A stretch of 64,000 bases of DNA. Source: an uncultured Fusobacteriaceae bacterium. GTDB lineage: Bacteria; Fusobacteriota; Fusobacteriia; Fusobacteriales; Fusobacteriaceae. The DNA lies in contig CAMQWJ010000004.1 of assembly GCA_947038515.1 (NCBI GenBank), positions 62,001 through 126,000 of the forward strand. Direction: 5' to 3'. Position 1 is the stretch's first letter; each line of letters starts with the position of its first letter. A model generated the notes under the pieces. The model saw only the letters and a list, made by a program, of their open reading frames with translations. It was not told where the DNA came from and did no database searches. Positions 7,355 to 15,383 of the stretch are shown here, piece after piece. Made by a program: the position numbers and the translations under genes.

Positions 7355-7510
7355 TTATTCTCCGCCCCCACCTTCTCCTTCACATGGCTCAGGTGTTGCT
7401 AGTGGTCTATCTGCTTTATCTTTAGTCTCTTTTATACTCTCAGGTGTTGAAGTTGTATTTTCTTCTGTTTCACCTTTCATTATATTCTTTATCTTTTCAA
7501 TTAAACTCAT
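7355..7510 (-). CDS. 51-residue acidic ORF with a glycine-rich tail
   Basis: Minus-strand frame of 51 codons: MSLIEKIKNIMKG, an acidic Thr/Ser-rich middle, and a C-terminus ending EPCEGEGGGGE. The ATG at 7510 is preceded by AAAAGGAGATAA, a good ribosome-binding site. The N-terminal 12 residues could form a short amphipathic helix, and the single cysteine precedes the glycine run. It lies 30 bp downstream of the cupin gene on the same strand and ends 5 bp before the shared terminator. Not recognised. It could be a small regulatory protein, a peptide precursor or a fortuitous frame; the ribosome-binding site and tight placement argue it is real. Confidence 0.55.
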   Translation of the reverse strand: MSLIEKIKNIMKGETEENTTSTPESIKETKDKADRPLATPEPCEGEGGGGE

Positions 7511-7540
7511 TTTATCTCCTTTTCTACTAAATTCTTAATA

Positions 7541-7801
7541 TTATTCAATTATAGGAATGAGAAATGCAGTTACATACAGGTCTCCATTACTCTTAAGTGA
7601 ATGTTTTTTTCCTGCTGGTACTATCATTGCCTTTCCTACAGAAAACTCTATTTCTCCATCTTCCAAAACTCCAATTCCTGAACCCTTTATACAATAAAAT
7701 ATTTCATCATGTTTTTCATGAGCATGCATAGGCACTTTACTTTCAGCAGATATATGGTATATATTCTTTATCGTAGCTTCCTTAATTAAATTTAAATCCA
7801 T
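7541..7801 (-). CDS. Small cupin-domain protein
   Basis: An 86-residue single-domain cupin. The first metal motif appears as PMHAHEKHDEIFYCIKG and the second as GKAMIVPAGKKHSLKS, giving the usual 3-His/1-Glu metal site. ATG at 7801 with AAGGAGAA upstream. Stand-alone cupins of this size are often sugar or small-molecule binding or isomerising proteins; the substrate is unknown. It probably forms a transcript with the 51-codon ORF downstream. Confidence 0.8.
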   Translation of the reverse strand: MDLNLIKEATIKNIYHISAESKVPMHAHEKHDEIFYCIKGSGIGVLEDGEIEFSVGKAMIVPAGKKHSLKSNGDLYVTAFLIPIIE

Positions 7802-7961
7802 AAATTTTTCTCCTTAGTCTTAATTTTATTATAACTTATTAACATTAAATATTATACCTTTTTCTTTACATAATATCAATGAAAGTTTCTTATAGAATTT
7901 TCTATTTTTAATCTATATTTTTGATAATAGTTTAAAGTCTTAAGAATTTCATATAAAAAAA

Positions 7962-7988
7962 GAGTAACAAGAAAATATCTCGCTACTC
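7962..7988 (-). terminator. Terminator of the NhaC/desulfhydrase operon
   Basis: On the minus strand a 7-bp stem, GAGTAGC with GTTACTC (one G-U pair, 13-nt loop), is followed by seven T. It lies about 75 bp past the NhaC stop codon. The rest of 7802-8063 shows only A+T-rich sequence. Confidence 0.65.
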
Positions 7989-8063
7989 CTTTATTTTATT
8001 AATGAAAAAGGATTTTTTGTTCATTTTATCAAAAAACGAAGCCTTTAAACTTAATTATTCAAC

Positions 8064-9377
8064 TTATACTTCTGATAAAACTTTTGTTTTATTTATTGTA
8101 AAGCTTCTTATAAAAATTGCTATAAATGTTGTTATTATCATAAATATACTATAATAATTAAAAATAATAATATCAAAAGCAGATAACGATGTTGCTATTC
8201 CTAAAATAGCTAACATTGGATTAGAATATGGTAGTATTCCTTGAACTCCTGCAGAAAAGGTATCTAAAATACTAGCAACAATTTTAGGTTCTAACTCATA
8301 TTCGTTTGAAATTTCTTTAGCTATTGGCCCAGCCGATACAATTGCAATTGTATTATTTCCAACACAAATATCTATAACTAAAACTAAAATTCCAATCCAG
8401 AGTTCAGCATCTCTTTTTTTCTTTACTTTAGATTTTATAACATATATTAAATAATCTATACCTCCATTTAATTTTACAAGCTCTATAATTCCACCAACAA
8501 TTATTACAATTATTATAATTTTTCCTGTTCCTTGAATTCCAGTAGAAATCGATTGAATTAATGTTTCTAAAGTCAAATCATTAAGATATAATCCTATTCC
8601 TCCAGAGATAGTAATTCCAAAAATTAATACAATAAAAACATTCATTCCTGATAATGCACTTATTAAAACTAGTATATATGGAACCATTTTAATAATATCG
8701 TATTCATAAATTTTAGATGTTATCTCACTACTGCTACTTTCACCCATTAGATAAAACATTAAAATTGTCATTAATGATGGTATAATCAACAGTTTAAAAT
8801 TAGCTTTAAATTTATCCTTCATTTCACAACCTTGAGTTTTGGTTGCTACTATTGTCGTATCTGATATTATCGATAAATTATCACCAAACATGGCTCCACC
8901 TAAAACTGCAGCACAGCACATTCCTAAAGGATTTCCAGATTGCTCTGATAATCCTATAGCTATTGGGGTTAAAGCAACTATTGTTCCCACAGATGTCCCT
9001 ATTGAAAGAGAAACAAAGCAAGAAATCAGAAAAAGTGCAACTATTAGGACTCTACTTGGAAATATTGATAATCCAAAATTTACGACTGAAGAAACAGCAT
9101 TCATATCTTTTGATACTTGTGAAAATGCTCCTGCTAAAATAAATATTAAACACATTAATATAATATTGGGGTTCCCCCCACCCTTACAAAATATATCTAC
9201 TTTTTCTTGAAATTTTATTTTTTTATTTAAACATAAAGCTACTACTCCACTTAATAAAAATGCAACTTCTACAGGCATACTTTTAAAATTTTTTGTAATT
9301 ATTCCATTACCTAAATATATAATTATAAATAATACCATTGGAAATAAACCATAAATATTACCCTTTTTCTCACCCAT
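8064..9377 (-). CDS. NhaC-family Na+/H+ antiporter-like permease
   Basis: A 437-residue polytopic membrane protein of the NhaC type. It has SFTSMPVEVAFLLSGVVALCLN-like helices and the conserved segment GGAMFGDNLSIISDTTIVATKTQGC. Related carriers exchange Na+ for H+ or for organic anions. It resembles the second NhaC in this window (42777-44087) throughout. The ATG at 9377 is chosen because GGAGG lies 7 nt upstream; the frame could extend 10 codons further to 9407 without support. It is last in a minus-strand operon with a D-cysteine-desulfhydrase-like enzyme, so it may carry that pathway's substrate or product (inference). Confidence 0.85.
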   Translation of the reverse strand: MGEKKGNIYGLFPMVLFIIIYLGNGIITKNFKSMPVEVAFLLSGVVALCLNKKIKFQEKVDIFCKGGGNPNIILMCLIFILAGAFSQVSKDMNAVSSVVNFGLSIFPSRVLIVALFLISCFVSLSIGTSVGTIVALTPIAIGLSEQSGNPLGMCCAAVLGGAMFGDNLSIISDTTIVATKTQGCEMKDKFKANFKLLIIPSLMTILMFYLMGESSSSEITSKIYEYDIIKMVPYILVLISALSGMNVFIVLIFGITISGGIGLYLNDLTLETLIQSISTGIQGTGKIIIIVIIVGGIIELVKLNGGIDYLIYVIKSKVKKKRDAELWIGILVLVIDICVGNNTIAIVSAGPIAKEISNEYELEPKIVASILDTFSAGVQGILPYSNPMLAILGIATSLSAFDIIIFNYYSIFMIITTFIAIFIRSFTINKTKVLSEV

Positions 9378-9416
9378 AAAATACCTCCATATTTTAAATT
9401 TAAACATCTTAAAATA

Positions 9417-10598
9417 TTAATTTATTATATGTTTTGTAGCATCTTCTATATTTTTTGTAATTTCTTTAACCGTTTCAACAGTTATTGCTAAATATTCTGC
9501 TAATTCCTTATCTGTTAAGAATGGAATTGGGTTTTCTTGGCTATACTCTTCTGTTACAACAAGATTTATGACTGCTGAAGTTTTTTTAATCATACCAGCA
9601 CCACCTATTTCTTCATGCAAAGAATTACTCATAAAACTAATTCCACCACAATCTTGACTAACAACAAGGGCTAATTCAGCTATAATATTTACTTTTTCTT
9701 CTGATGTTTCTGCTTTACTTAAATTTTCTCCTAAAGATTTAATTTTTTCTCCAACATTTTTTGTATTTGTTCTTAAAGCATCCTTTGTTCTTTTCATTCC
9801 TGTCAAGTGATGTCTTATTGGAAGATTTAAAGTTGAACAAGCACTTTTAATTGCTTCAACTACATAAGGATTATCATCCTCTTCATCTCCTCTTACAAAA
9901 TATGTATTTTCAGTTAATCCTTTAGAAAATCCTGATGAAATCATCGCTTCTACAACAATTGTTGGAAGTTTATCCATTCCTAATTTTTCAATTATCTCTT
10001 TCTTAGAAAAATTTGGTGAATTTCCTTCCAAATCTTCATTTGGACCTATTCCACCTATAGTAGCATTCACAGTTCCAAGAACACTTACAGGAATTCCATC
10101 GATATCAAGGACTGTTCCCACTATATTTCCATAATTTCCAGGAACTGTTTCAATAACTCCTGAGAAATTTTTAGGAAAATTTATTAAAAAACTGTTAAGT
10201 GCTGCATTTGCAAGTGCTGTTTGAACAGCAACAGGAGTTTCTGTAACTCCTTGTCCATATATTCTTCCAAATTGCTCTAATACCATTGTATGAGTATTAA
10301 TAACTTCTTTCCCTATAATTCTTTTTATCATAATTTGTTCATGTTTTGTTATCTCACGTCTTGCTATTCCAAAACCTATTCCACCATTTTCTAAGACAGC
10401 AATTACCTTATTTGGTTCAAATATAAACTCTTTAACCTTCAATGTTGTACCTGTTGCTTCTTTAAATAGCTTTAGTACAACAGAAAGCCCAGCTGAATCG
10501 TCCTGTACTTGATTATTCAAACTATGACAATGTCCACATCCCACATGTCCTGCAATAGCTATAATACCTCTCTCATTATTACTTAAATTTATTTTCAT
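9417..10598 (-). CDS. Unrecognised Cys/His-rich protein in the desulfhydrase operon
   Basis: A 393-residue soluble protein. I do not recognise its family. The N-terminus contains AGHVGCGHCHSLNNQVQDD (near 16-34), a Cys/His cluster suited to metal or sulfur chemistry. Glycine-rich stretches follow (NGGIGFGIARRE near 71-82; GNYGNIVGTVLDIDGIPVSV). Near the C-terminus come VVSQDCGGISFMSNSLHEE and GGAGMIKKTS. No transmembrane helix or signal peptide is seen. ATG at 10598 with GTGAGGTGATGG upstream. It sits between the TSUP permease and the NhaC permease genes, with 26 and 39 bp gaps, so it is cotranscribed with a D-cysteine-desulfhydrase-like enzyme and is probably a catabolic enzyme of that route (inference). 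Confidence 0.7.
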   Translation of the reverse strand: MKINLSNNERGIIAIAGHVGCGHCHSLNNQVQDDSAGLSVVLKLFKEATGTTLKVKEFIFEPNKVIAVLENGGIGFGIARREITKHEQIMIKRIIGKEVINTHTMVLEQFGRIYGQGVTETPVAVQTALANAALNSFLINFPKNFSGVIETVPGNYGNIVGTVLDIDGIPVSVLGTVNATIGGIGPNEDLEGNSPNFSKKEIIEKLGMDKLPTIVVEAMISSGFSKGLTENTYFVRGDEEDDNPYVVEAIKSACSTLNLPIRHHLTGMKRTKDALRTNTKNVGEKIKSLGENLSKAETSEEKVNIIAELALVVSQDCGGISFMSNSLHEEIGGAGMIKKTSAVINLVVTEEYSQENPIPFLTDKELAEYLAITVETVKEITKNIEDATKHIIN

Positions 10599-10624
10599 TT
10601 ATCCATCACCTCACATTTTTTTAA

Positions 10625-11350
10625 TTATAGAAATAGTGATAACCCTGAAATAATAAGTAAAACATATACAATTTTCAAAAATTTCTCTGTCGATAATATT
10701 TTAGATAAGTATCCACCAATTGCAACACCTACAAATACACATGGTATACCTATTAATGTTACAATAATATTGTGTTGTGTAAATTGACCAGTTAAATATT
10801 GACTTAACATCATATATCCATTTAAAAAGATCCAAATGAAGCATAAAGTACCTCTAATTTGATTTTTCTCTTTAAGTTTTTTAGCAACATATATTATAAG
10901 TAATGGTCCACCCGAAACAAATAGTCCTTGAAATAGACCAGCTAATAATACAATAGCAATTAATGATTTATCTCCAAAATCCAATTCACCTTTATAAAAC
11001 ATTTCTTTACAGGCAATTAATACTATAAATATTGCATAAACTTTTAACAATATAGCAGATTCAACAATATTAGAAAGATAAATTCCACCAATAAGACCAA
11101 TTCCCATTAATACTAATAGTTTTTTAGCCTCTTTCCAATCTATTTGTTTATAGTTTTTTGAAAAAATTAATATAGAACTGATTAAGCCATATGTATTAAC
11201 TGCAACTTTGGCTGTGGCTAGTCCTTGAAGATGTATTGAAGGCGGCATAGCAAGTAGAGAACCTGCAAATCCTGTAAGTCCTTGAATAATGTTAGCGATA
11301 AAAATTCCTAATCCAAATAATAAATTCCCACCGGATAAAATCTCTTCCAT
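10625..11350 (-). CDS. TSUP (TauE/SafE) family permease
   Basis: A 241-residue membrane protein with about seven to eight hydrophobic helices. It carries the TSUP repeats, each centred on a glycine-rich helix (GLTGFAGSLLAMP near 25-37; GLFQGLFVSGGPLLIIY near 138-154). Family members carry sulfite, sulfoacetate, taurine-derived or other sulfur-containing organic anions. ATG at 11350 after TAGGAGGAA. Being next to a D-cysteine-desulfhydrase-like enzyme suggests a sulfur-compound substrate (inference). Three consecutive perfect hairpins lie upstream of it (11372-11467). Confidence 0.85.
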   Translation of the reverse strand: MEEILSGGNLLFGLGIFIANIIQGLTGFAGSLLAMPPSIHLQGLATAKVAVNTYGLISSILIFSKNYKQIDWKEAKKLLVLMGIGLIGGIYLSNIVESAILLKVYAIFIVLIACKEMFYKGELDFGDKSLIAIVLLAGLFQGLFVSGGPLLIIYVAKKLKEKNQIRGTLCFIWIFLNGYMMLSQYLTGQFTQHNIIVTLIGIPCVFVGVAIGGYLSKILSTEKFLKIVYVLLIISGLSLFL

Positions 11351-11371
11351 TTTTTCCTCCTAAGTTCTGTA

Positions 11372-11467
11372 TTACTAAGAATATATATATACCTATATAT
11401 ATATTCTTAGTAACTATACTTTATAGTAGTCTATCTATATATCTATTTATAGATATATAGATAGACT
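11372..11467. repeat. Three back-to-back perfect palindromes between desulfhydrase and TSUP genes
   Basis: Palindrome 1 (11372-11413) has 20-bp arms, beginning TTACTAAGAATATA, with a 2-nt loop. Palindrome 2 (11413-11427) has 6-bp arms, ACTATA and TATAGT, with a 3-nt loop. Palindrome 3 (11428-11467) has 19-bp arms, beginning AGTCTATCTATATA, with a 2-nt loop. Together they fill the gap between two genes of one apparent operon. They lack the usual T tract, so transcript-processing or stability hairpins, or protein-binding sites, are as likely as terminators. Confidence 0.8.
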
Positions 11468-11472
11468 CTTCA

Positions 11473-12474
11473 TTATTTCTTTAAAACTGTTTCTTCATAT
11501 GCATATAATGCTGGAGATCCACCTGTATGTAAGAAAAGAATATTATCTTCTTTTTTGAATTTTCCTTTTCTTACCATTCCAATTAATCCTGCCATAACTT
11601 TTCCAGTGTATACTGGATCTAATAAAATTCCTTCTGTTCTAGCAAGTAACTGAACAGCTTCTACCATCCCATCAGAAGGTATAGAGTATCCTGGTCCTAC
11701 ATATTCATCAGTAACCTGAATCATATCTTTAGTAATTTCAGCAGCAACTCCAACTCTTTCAGCAGTTGCTTTTGCAAGGTTCCAAACTGCATTAGTTTGA
11801 AGTTCCTTATTTCTATTAACACTTACACCTGTTACAGGTATATTAGCATTAACTCCAACCAATCCAGTAATAATACCTGCATGAGTTCCCGCAGATCCTG
11901 AAGGTATAACCATATGGTCTATATTAATTCCTTTATCAAATAATTGAGCCATTATCTCTTCAGCACAAGCAACATATCCAGTTGAACCAATAGGATTCGA
12001 ACCTCCACCTGGAACAATATATGGTTTTCTTCCTTTTGCATTTAATTTAGCAGCTAATTTCTCAAGTTCACCCATCATATCTGTTCCACCTGGAACTACA
12101 AAAGTATCTTCTACACCTAATAAATTAAATAAAAAATTATTTCCACTTCCTTCAGGTTTATAGCTTCCTTTAACTCGTTCTTCTAATATTAATTGACATT
12201 TTAATCCCTCTTTTACTGCTGCAGCCAAAGTTAATCTACAGTGGTTTGATTGTACTGCTCCACAAGTTAAAATTGTATCTGCACCTTTTGCTATTGCATC
12301 TGCCATTAAAAACTCTAACTTTCTAGTCTTGTTTCCTCCAGAAGTTAAACCTAGAAGATCATCTCTTTTTATATAAATTGTTGGTCCCCCTAAAGCTTTA
12401 GAAAAATTCTCTAACTTTTCAATAGGTGTTTGTCCCTCTGTGTATCTTCTTCTTGGAAATTTTGCTAAATTCAT
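11473..12474 (-). CDS. D-cysteine desulfhydrase / ACC-deaminase-like PLP enzyme
   Basis: A PLP-dependent tryptophan-synthase-beta-fold enzyme of about 333 residues. The PLP lysine lies in LTSGGNKTRKLEFLMADA, preceded by the typical YIKRDDLLGL. The phosphate-binding loop appears as VIPSGSAGTHAGI. Close family members are DcyD (D-cysteine to pyruvate, H2S and ammonia) and ACC deaminase; the GGNKTRK context favours DcyD. The ATG at 12474 is preferred over one at 12483 because the AAAGGGG site abuts the first with no spacing. It is first in a minus-strand operon and diverges from a regulator gene. Confidence 0.85.
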   Translation of the reverse strand: MNLAKFPRRRYTEGQTPIEKLENFSKALGGPTIYIKRDDLLGLTSGGNKTRKLEFLMADAIAKGADTILTCGAVQSNHCRLTLAAAVKEGLKCQLILEERVKGSYKPEGSGNNFLFNLLGVEDTFVVPGGTDMMGELEKLAAKLNAKGRKPYIVPGGGSNPIGSTGYVACAEEIMAQLFDKGINIDHMVIPSGSAGTHAGIITGLVGVNANIPVTGVSVNRNKELQTNAVWNLAKATAERVGVAAEITKDMIQVTDEYVGPGYSIPSDGMVEAVQLLARTEGILLDPVYTGKVMAGLIGMVRKGKFKKEDNILFLHTGGSPALYAYEETVLKK

Positions 12475-12628
12475 TTCTATCATCCCCTTTTTGTATTATA
12501 AAATTATAAAAAATTTTCTTTGATATTTAGAACTATAACTCAAAAAATACTAAAAGTAAAATTTTTCAACTCTTATTTTTCCTGAAAATAGCTTTTTTTT
12601 CTTTAAAAACTTTTACTTTTAATAATAA

Positions 12629-12664
<36 letters not shown>

Positions 12665-12720
12665 AAAAAAAAGTACCACCTAAGTATTATCATGTTGAAT
12701 GAGGAGATTAAGGGGGAAAA

Positions 12721-14127
12721 ATGAAACTGACTAAAGACGATTTTGATTTTATAACTACACTCATATCACTCAATAAAAAAAGGATTACAACTCTTGATTT
12801 TATTTCTTTAAAAAGTTCACAAATACAATATAAATTTAATAAAATTAATTCTCTTTTAGAAATAACAAATAAAAAAATTATAAAAAAAAGATTTAGTAAT
12901 TTTTATATCCATAATTTTTCAGATTTAGAAGAATTAATATCTAATTTTGATTTTACATTTTTAAATAAAACTCAAAGATTAAACATCATTATGAAAAAAT
13001 TATTAGTTGAAAACTATATCAATGTACATGATTTAGAAATTTTTTTTTCTCAAAGTAACAGTTCTATAAAAAAGGATTTAAAAGAGTTAAAAGAAAGGGC
13101 CAAAAAAAACTCAGTAGAGCTTATTTATAAAAATAAACTAGGATTTTTTTTAAGTGGAGATGAAAATAATATTAGATTTTTTTTCTTGAACTATTTTTTA
13201 AATGATTTTGATTTTTTTGAAAACCATGTAAAAATTAAAGAAGCTGAATATCTAGTTTTTAATATGCTAAGAAAAAAAAATTCACCTTTTGAAACTTCTA
13301 AAATTATTTCTATTATGCTATCTATCCAATATTATAGAGTGAGAAATAAAGAAATTTTAATCAAATTAAAAGATTCTCTTTTTATTATTTCAGATCCCTC
13401 AAGATATAAACTAAAAACATACTATAAATTTACTGATTGTTTAACCAAAAATTTAGGTAATAATTTTGAAAAAAAATCTATGTTGTTTGTATTATCTGTA
13501 CTTTGCTACTCTAGAAGTAACCCAGTTATTTTAAAAAAAGAAGAAACCTTTCATTCCATATTAATATCTTTACTCGAAGGCATTGGAACAGAATATCAAT
13601 TACCTTTATCTAAAGATGAGTATCTCATAAAAACTTTAGGTTCTCATATAAAATCTGTATTTTTTAAAATATCAAATGGAATACATACTCAAAAACCTTA
13701 TTTAAAAGATATTGTTACTGAATATTCTAAATTATTTTCTCTTCTAAAAAAAGAATGTAATATATTTAAAACTTATTTTAATATTAAATTAAGTGATGAT
13801 GAAATTATTTTTATACTTTTTCATATAAAGTCTAGTATTTTAAGATTAGAGAAAGCTAAGATCCATAAACAAAATGTCCTACTTGTATGCAATTTAGGTG
13901 GAGGTGCTACAAAACTATTAAGCAATCAATTATCTACAATTTTTTCTCTAAATATTATCGATGAAATATCATTCTATCAATTTCAAGTTTACCAATTAGA
14001 TAATATAGACGTAATTATCCATACTGTAGATTTTTTTAAAAGTAATGTCAAATCAATAAAAGTAAACCTTCTTTTAACAACAAAAGATATTCAAACTCTT
14101 GAACAAATTGGTTTTACAAAATTATAA
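12721..14127 (+). CDS. PRD-type transcriptional regulator with PTS EIIB-like C-terminus
   Basis: A 468-residue protein. The N-terminal ~170 residues contain a Mga/HTH-11-like DNA-binding region (NVHDLEIFFSQSNSSIKKDLKEL near 100-122). The middle looks like PRD repeats (e.g. DDEIIFILFHIKSSILRLEKAK near 359-380). The C-terminus carries a PTS EIIB-like loop, VLLVCNLGGGATKLLSNQL, with the cysteine at the phosphorylation position. Such proteins are activators controlled by PTS phosphorylation. Codon use is strikingly A+T-rich with many Phe/Lys/Asn. ATG follows AAGGGGGAAAA. It faces the desulfhydrase operon, which it probably controls (inference); no PTS permease is nearby. Confidence 0.72.
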   Translation: MKLTKDDFDFITTLISLNKKRITTLDFISLKSSQIQYKFNKINSLLEITNKKIIKKRFSNFYIHNFSDLEELISNFDFTFLNKTQRLNIIMKKLLVENYINVHDLEIFFSQSNSSIKKDLKELKERAKKNSVELIYKNKLGFFLSGDENNIRFFFLNYFLNDFDFFENHVKIKEAEYLVFNMLRKKNSPFETSKIISIMLSIQYYRVRNKEILIKLKDSLFIISDPSRYKLKTYYKFTDCLTKNLGNNFEKKSMLFVLSVLCYSRSNPVILKKEETFHSILISLLEGIGTEYQLPLSKDEYLIKTLGSHIKSVFFKISNGIHTQKPYLKDIVTEYSKLFSLLKKECNIFKTYFNIKLSDDEIIFILFHIKSSILRLEKAKIHKQNVLLVCNLGGGATKLLSNQLSTIFSLNIIDEISFYQFQVYQLDNIDVIIHTVDFFKSNVKSIKVNLLLTTKDIQTLEQIGFTKL

Positions 14128-14223
14128 TATTTTTAACTTGTAAAAATAAAAATTATCCTATATAACATATTGTAATTTTCAAAGTTGATATTAATTAAAA
14201 AAGTTAGTTTAAAGCGGGAAAAT

Positions 14224-14493
14224 ATGGCAAGGGAAATATTTTTAGTTAAGGATGGTGTACAAAAGGTATCTTTTTTAGGGTTTAGTTGGACAACTCTTTT
14301 TATTGTATTCTCTTTAGTTGTAGCTTTAGGTAGTTTTATGTTTATTTTTAATATTGTGGCTATTATTCTTCAGATTGTTGCTGCAATTTATTATAACAAA
14401 TATTATACAAGTCAACTTATAGCTCGTGGATTTAGACCATCTAATGAAACAACCGAGATTGAACTTGAAAAGGAAGGAATATCATATAATTAA
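14224..14493 (+). CDS. Small HrgC/DUF2628-like membrane protein
   Basis: An 89-residue protein: charged N-terminus MAREIFLVKDG, the family-like GFSWTTLF, one long or two short hydrophobic helices, then NKYYTSQLIARGFRPSNETTE. This resembles HrgC/DUF2628 small membrane proteins, whose role is unknown. The ATG at 14224 follows AAGCGGGAA; an upstream in-frame start at 14185 has no ribosome-binding site. A broken relative follows at 14627-14875, so the two are remnants of a small family array. Confidence 0.6.
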   Translation: MAREIFLVKDGVQKVSFLGFSWTTLFIVFSLVVALGSFMFIFNIVAIILQIVAAIYYNKYYTSQLIARGFRPSNETTEIELEKEGISYN

Positions 14494-14522
14494 CTACTGC
14501 AACAACTTATATTATCTTCAAA

Positions 14523-14571
14523 AACTCACCTCCTACACAATCATTTAATTTGTGAAGAGGTGAGTTCTTTT
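14523..14571 (+). terminator. Terminator after the HrgC-like gene
   Basis: AACTCACCTC (14523-14532) pairs perfectly with GAGGTGAGTT (14557-14566). An inner CACAA/TTGTG stem extends it, and a T-rich run follows. Confidence 0.85.
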
Positions 14572-14587
14572 ATATATTCAAGACTTT

Positions 14588-14646
14588 TAGCTCCTTGCTA
14601 CATATTTAACTAAAGTTATCTTGTAGGAGCTATTTATCTTTTTTGG
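14588..14646 (+). terminator. Second hairpin, abutting the gene remnant
   Basis: TAGCTCC (14588-14594) pairs with GGAGCTA (14626-14632), with an inner TACA/TGTA step, and is followed by TTTATCTTTTTT. Its 3' arm runs into the truncated reading frame that begins at 14627. Confidence 0.6.
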
Positions 14647-14875
14647 ATTTTGGGTACCTCTTTTTAGAAAAGATTTGAAAGGATTTGGAATTATTTTACT
14701 TGCAACTATTGTTTTATCTACTTTTACTTACGGTGGTGGGGGGATCATTATTTCGATTGCAGCAGCAATATTCTATAATAATTATTCCACCGAAGAACTT
14801 ATAAAATTAGGTTTTAGACCTTTGGATGAGAGAAGTGAATTGGAACTTAAAAATGCAGGAATATTCTATAATTAA
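14627..14875 (+). pseudogene. 5'-truncated HrgC-like gene remnant
   Basis: The open frame from 14627 reads ELFIFFGFWVPLFRKDLKGFG, then a hydrophobic helix, then SIAAAIFYNNYSTEELIKLGFRPLDE. The last part parallels the intact protein just upstream (AAIYYNKYYTSQLIARGFRP). The FGFWVPLFRKDLKG segment is what full-length relatives carry before the first helix, but here a TAG at 14624 and a terminator hairpin replace the N-terminus. The only possible start inside the frame is a TTG at 14675 with no clear ribosome-binding site. It is best read as a remnant left by deletion, though a short product from TTG cannot be excluded. Confidence 0.6.
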
Positions 14876-14911
14876 TCATCTTAAAAATTAAGAGGAGTAT
14901 ACAAAAAAGAA

Positions 14912-15151
14912 GTGATAACATCATATTTTAAAAATGGTAAGAAATCTTTTGAAATAGACACTAATGGTGAAACTGATCCAGCCAAATATAGAAAACTGAG
15001 AGAGTGGAATAAAGCTGGGGTTCTTCTACAGGACATAAATGTTAAGGAACGAACAGGTACTACTTATTACCCCGTTAGTGGTAAAAAACATATAGTTTTG
15101 ACTAAAAAGAAACGTACAGAATATAGAGAAAATGGTTCTAAAATGGATTAA
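14912..15151 (+). CDS. Small YwqK/MORN-like protein, possibly a fragment
   Basis: A 79-residue frame starting with GTG at 14912. SYFKNGKKSFEI and RTEYRENGSKMD resemble the YxNGxxxxE repeats of YwqK/MORN-type proteins, with a divergent middle (LREWNKAGVLLQDINVKE). No signal peptide. The best Shine-Dalgarno, GAGGAG at 14891, is about 15 nt from the GTG, longer than usual. Like its truncated neighbour it may be a leftover C-terminal piece of a longer gene. Family assignment is tentative. Confidence 0.4.
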   Translation: MITSYFKNGKKSFEIDTNGETDPAKYRKLREWNKAGVLLQDINVKERTGTTYYPVSGKKHIVLTKKKRTEYRENGSKMD

Positions 15152-15262
15152 AAAATTGTAACACGTAATATAACAGACAGTATGTTAAACTATAAATAGG
15201 TAGGTATTGACCAAGGGACTTTTTCAACTTTTATTTAAATTCTAAAAGATTAATTTTTAAGA

Positions 15263-15300
15263 AGATGTGTCAGTATTTCTTATACTGACACATCTTTTTA
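15263..15300 (+). terminator. Strong intrinsic terminator
   Basis: A 14-bp perfect stem, AGATGTGTCAGTAT (15263-15276) with ATACTGACACATCT (15282-15295), has a 5-nt loop and is followed by T's. It lies 110 bp past the 79-codon ORF. A short unannotated transcript ending here is possible, but I see no convincing promoter of its own. Confidence 0.85.
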
Positions 15301-15383
15301 TATTAAAATAAAAGCTCTATTATCATAATATAATAATTTACTCTTTCTAACGTAGTAAAACAAAGGCTTTTCTACTATTATTT

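Noticed and set aside
8839-9210. Plus-strand open frame of 123 codons inside the NhaC gene
   Set aside because: It is antisense to a strong NhaC coding region, has no ribosome-binding site, and its product lacks any domain pattern.
15152-15300. Small RNA gene before the terminator at 15263
   Set aside because: The terminator is strong, but I found no convincing promoter, so an independent RNA is not supported. It was kept only as a possibility in the terminator entry.
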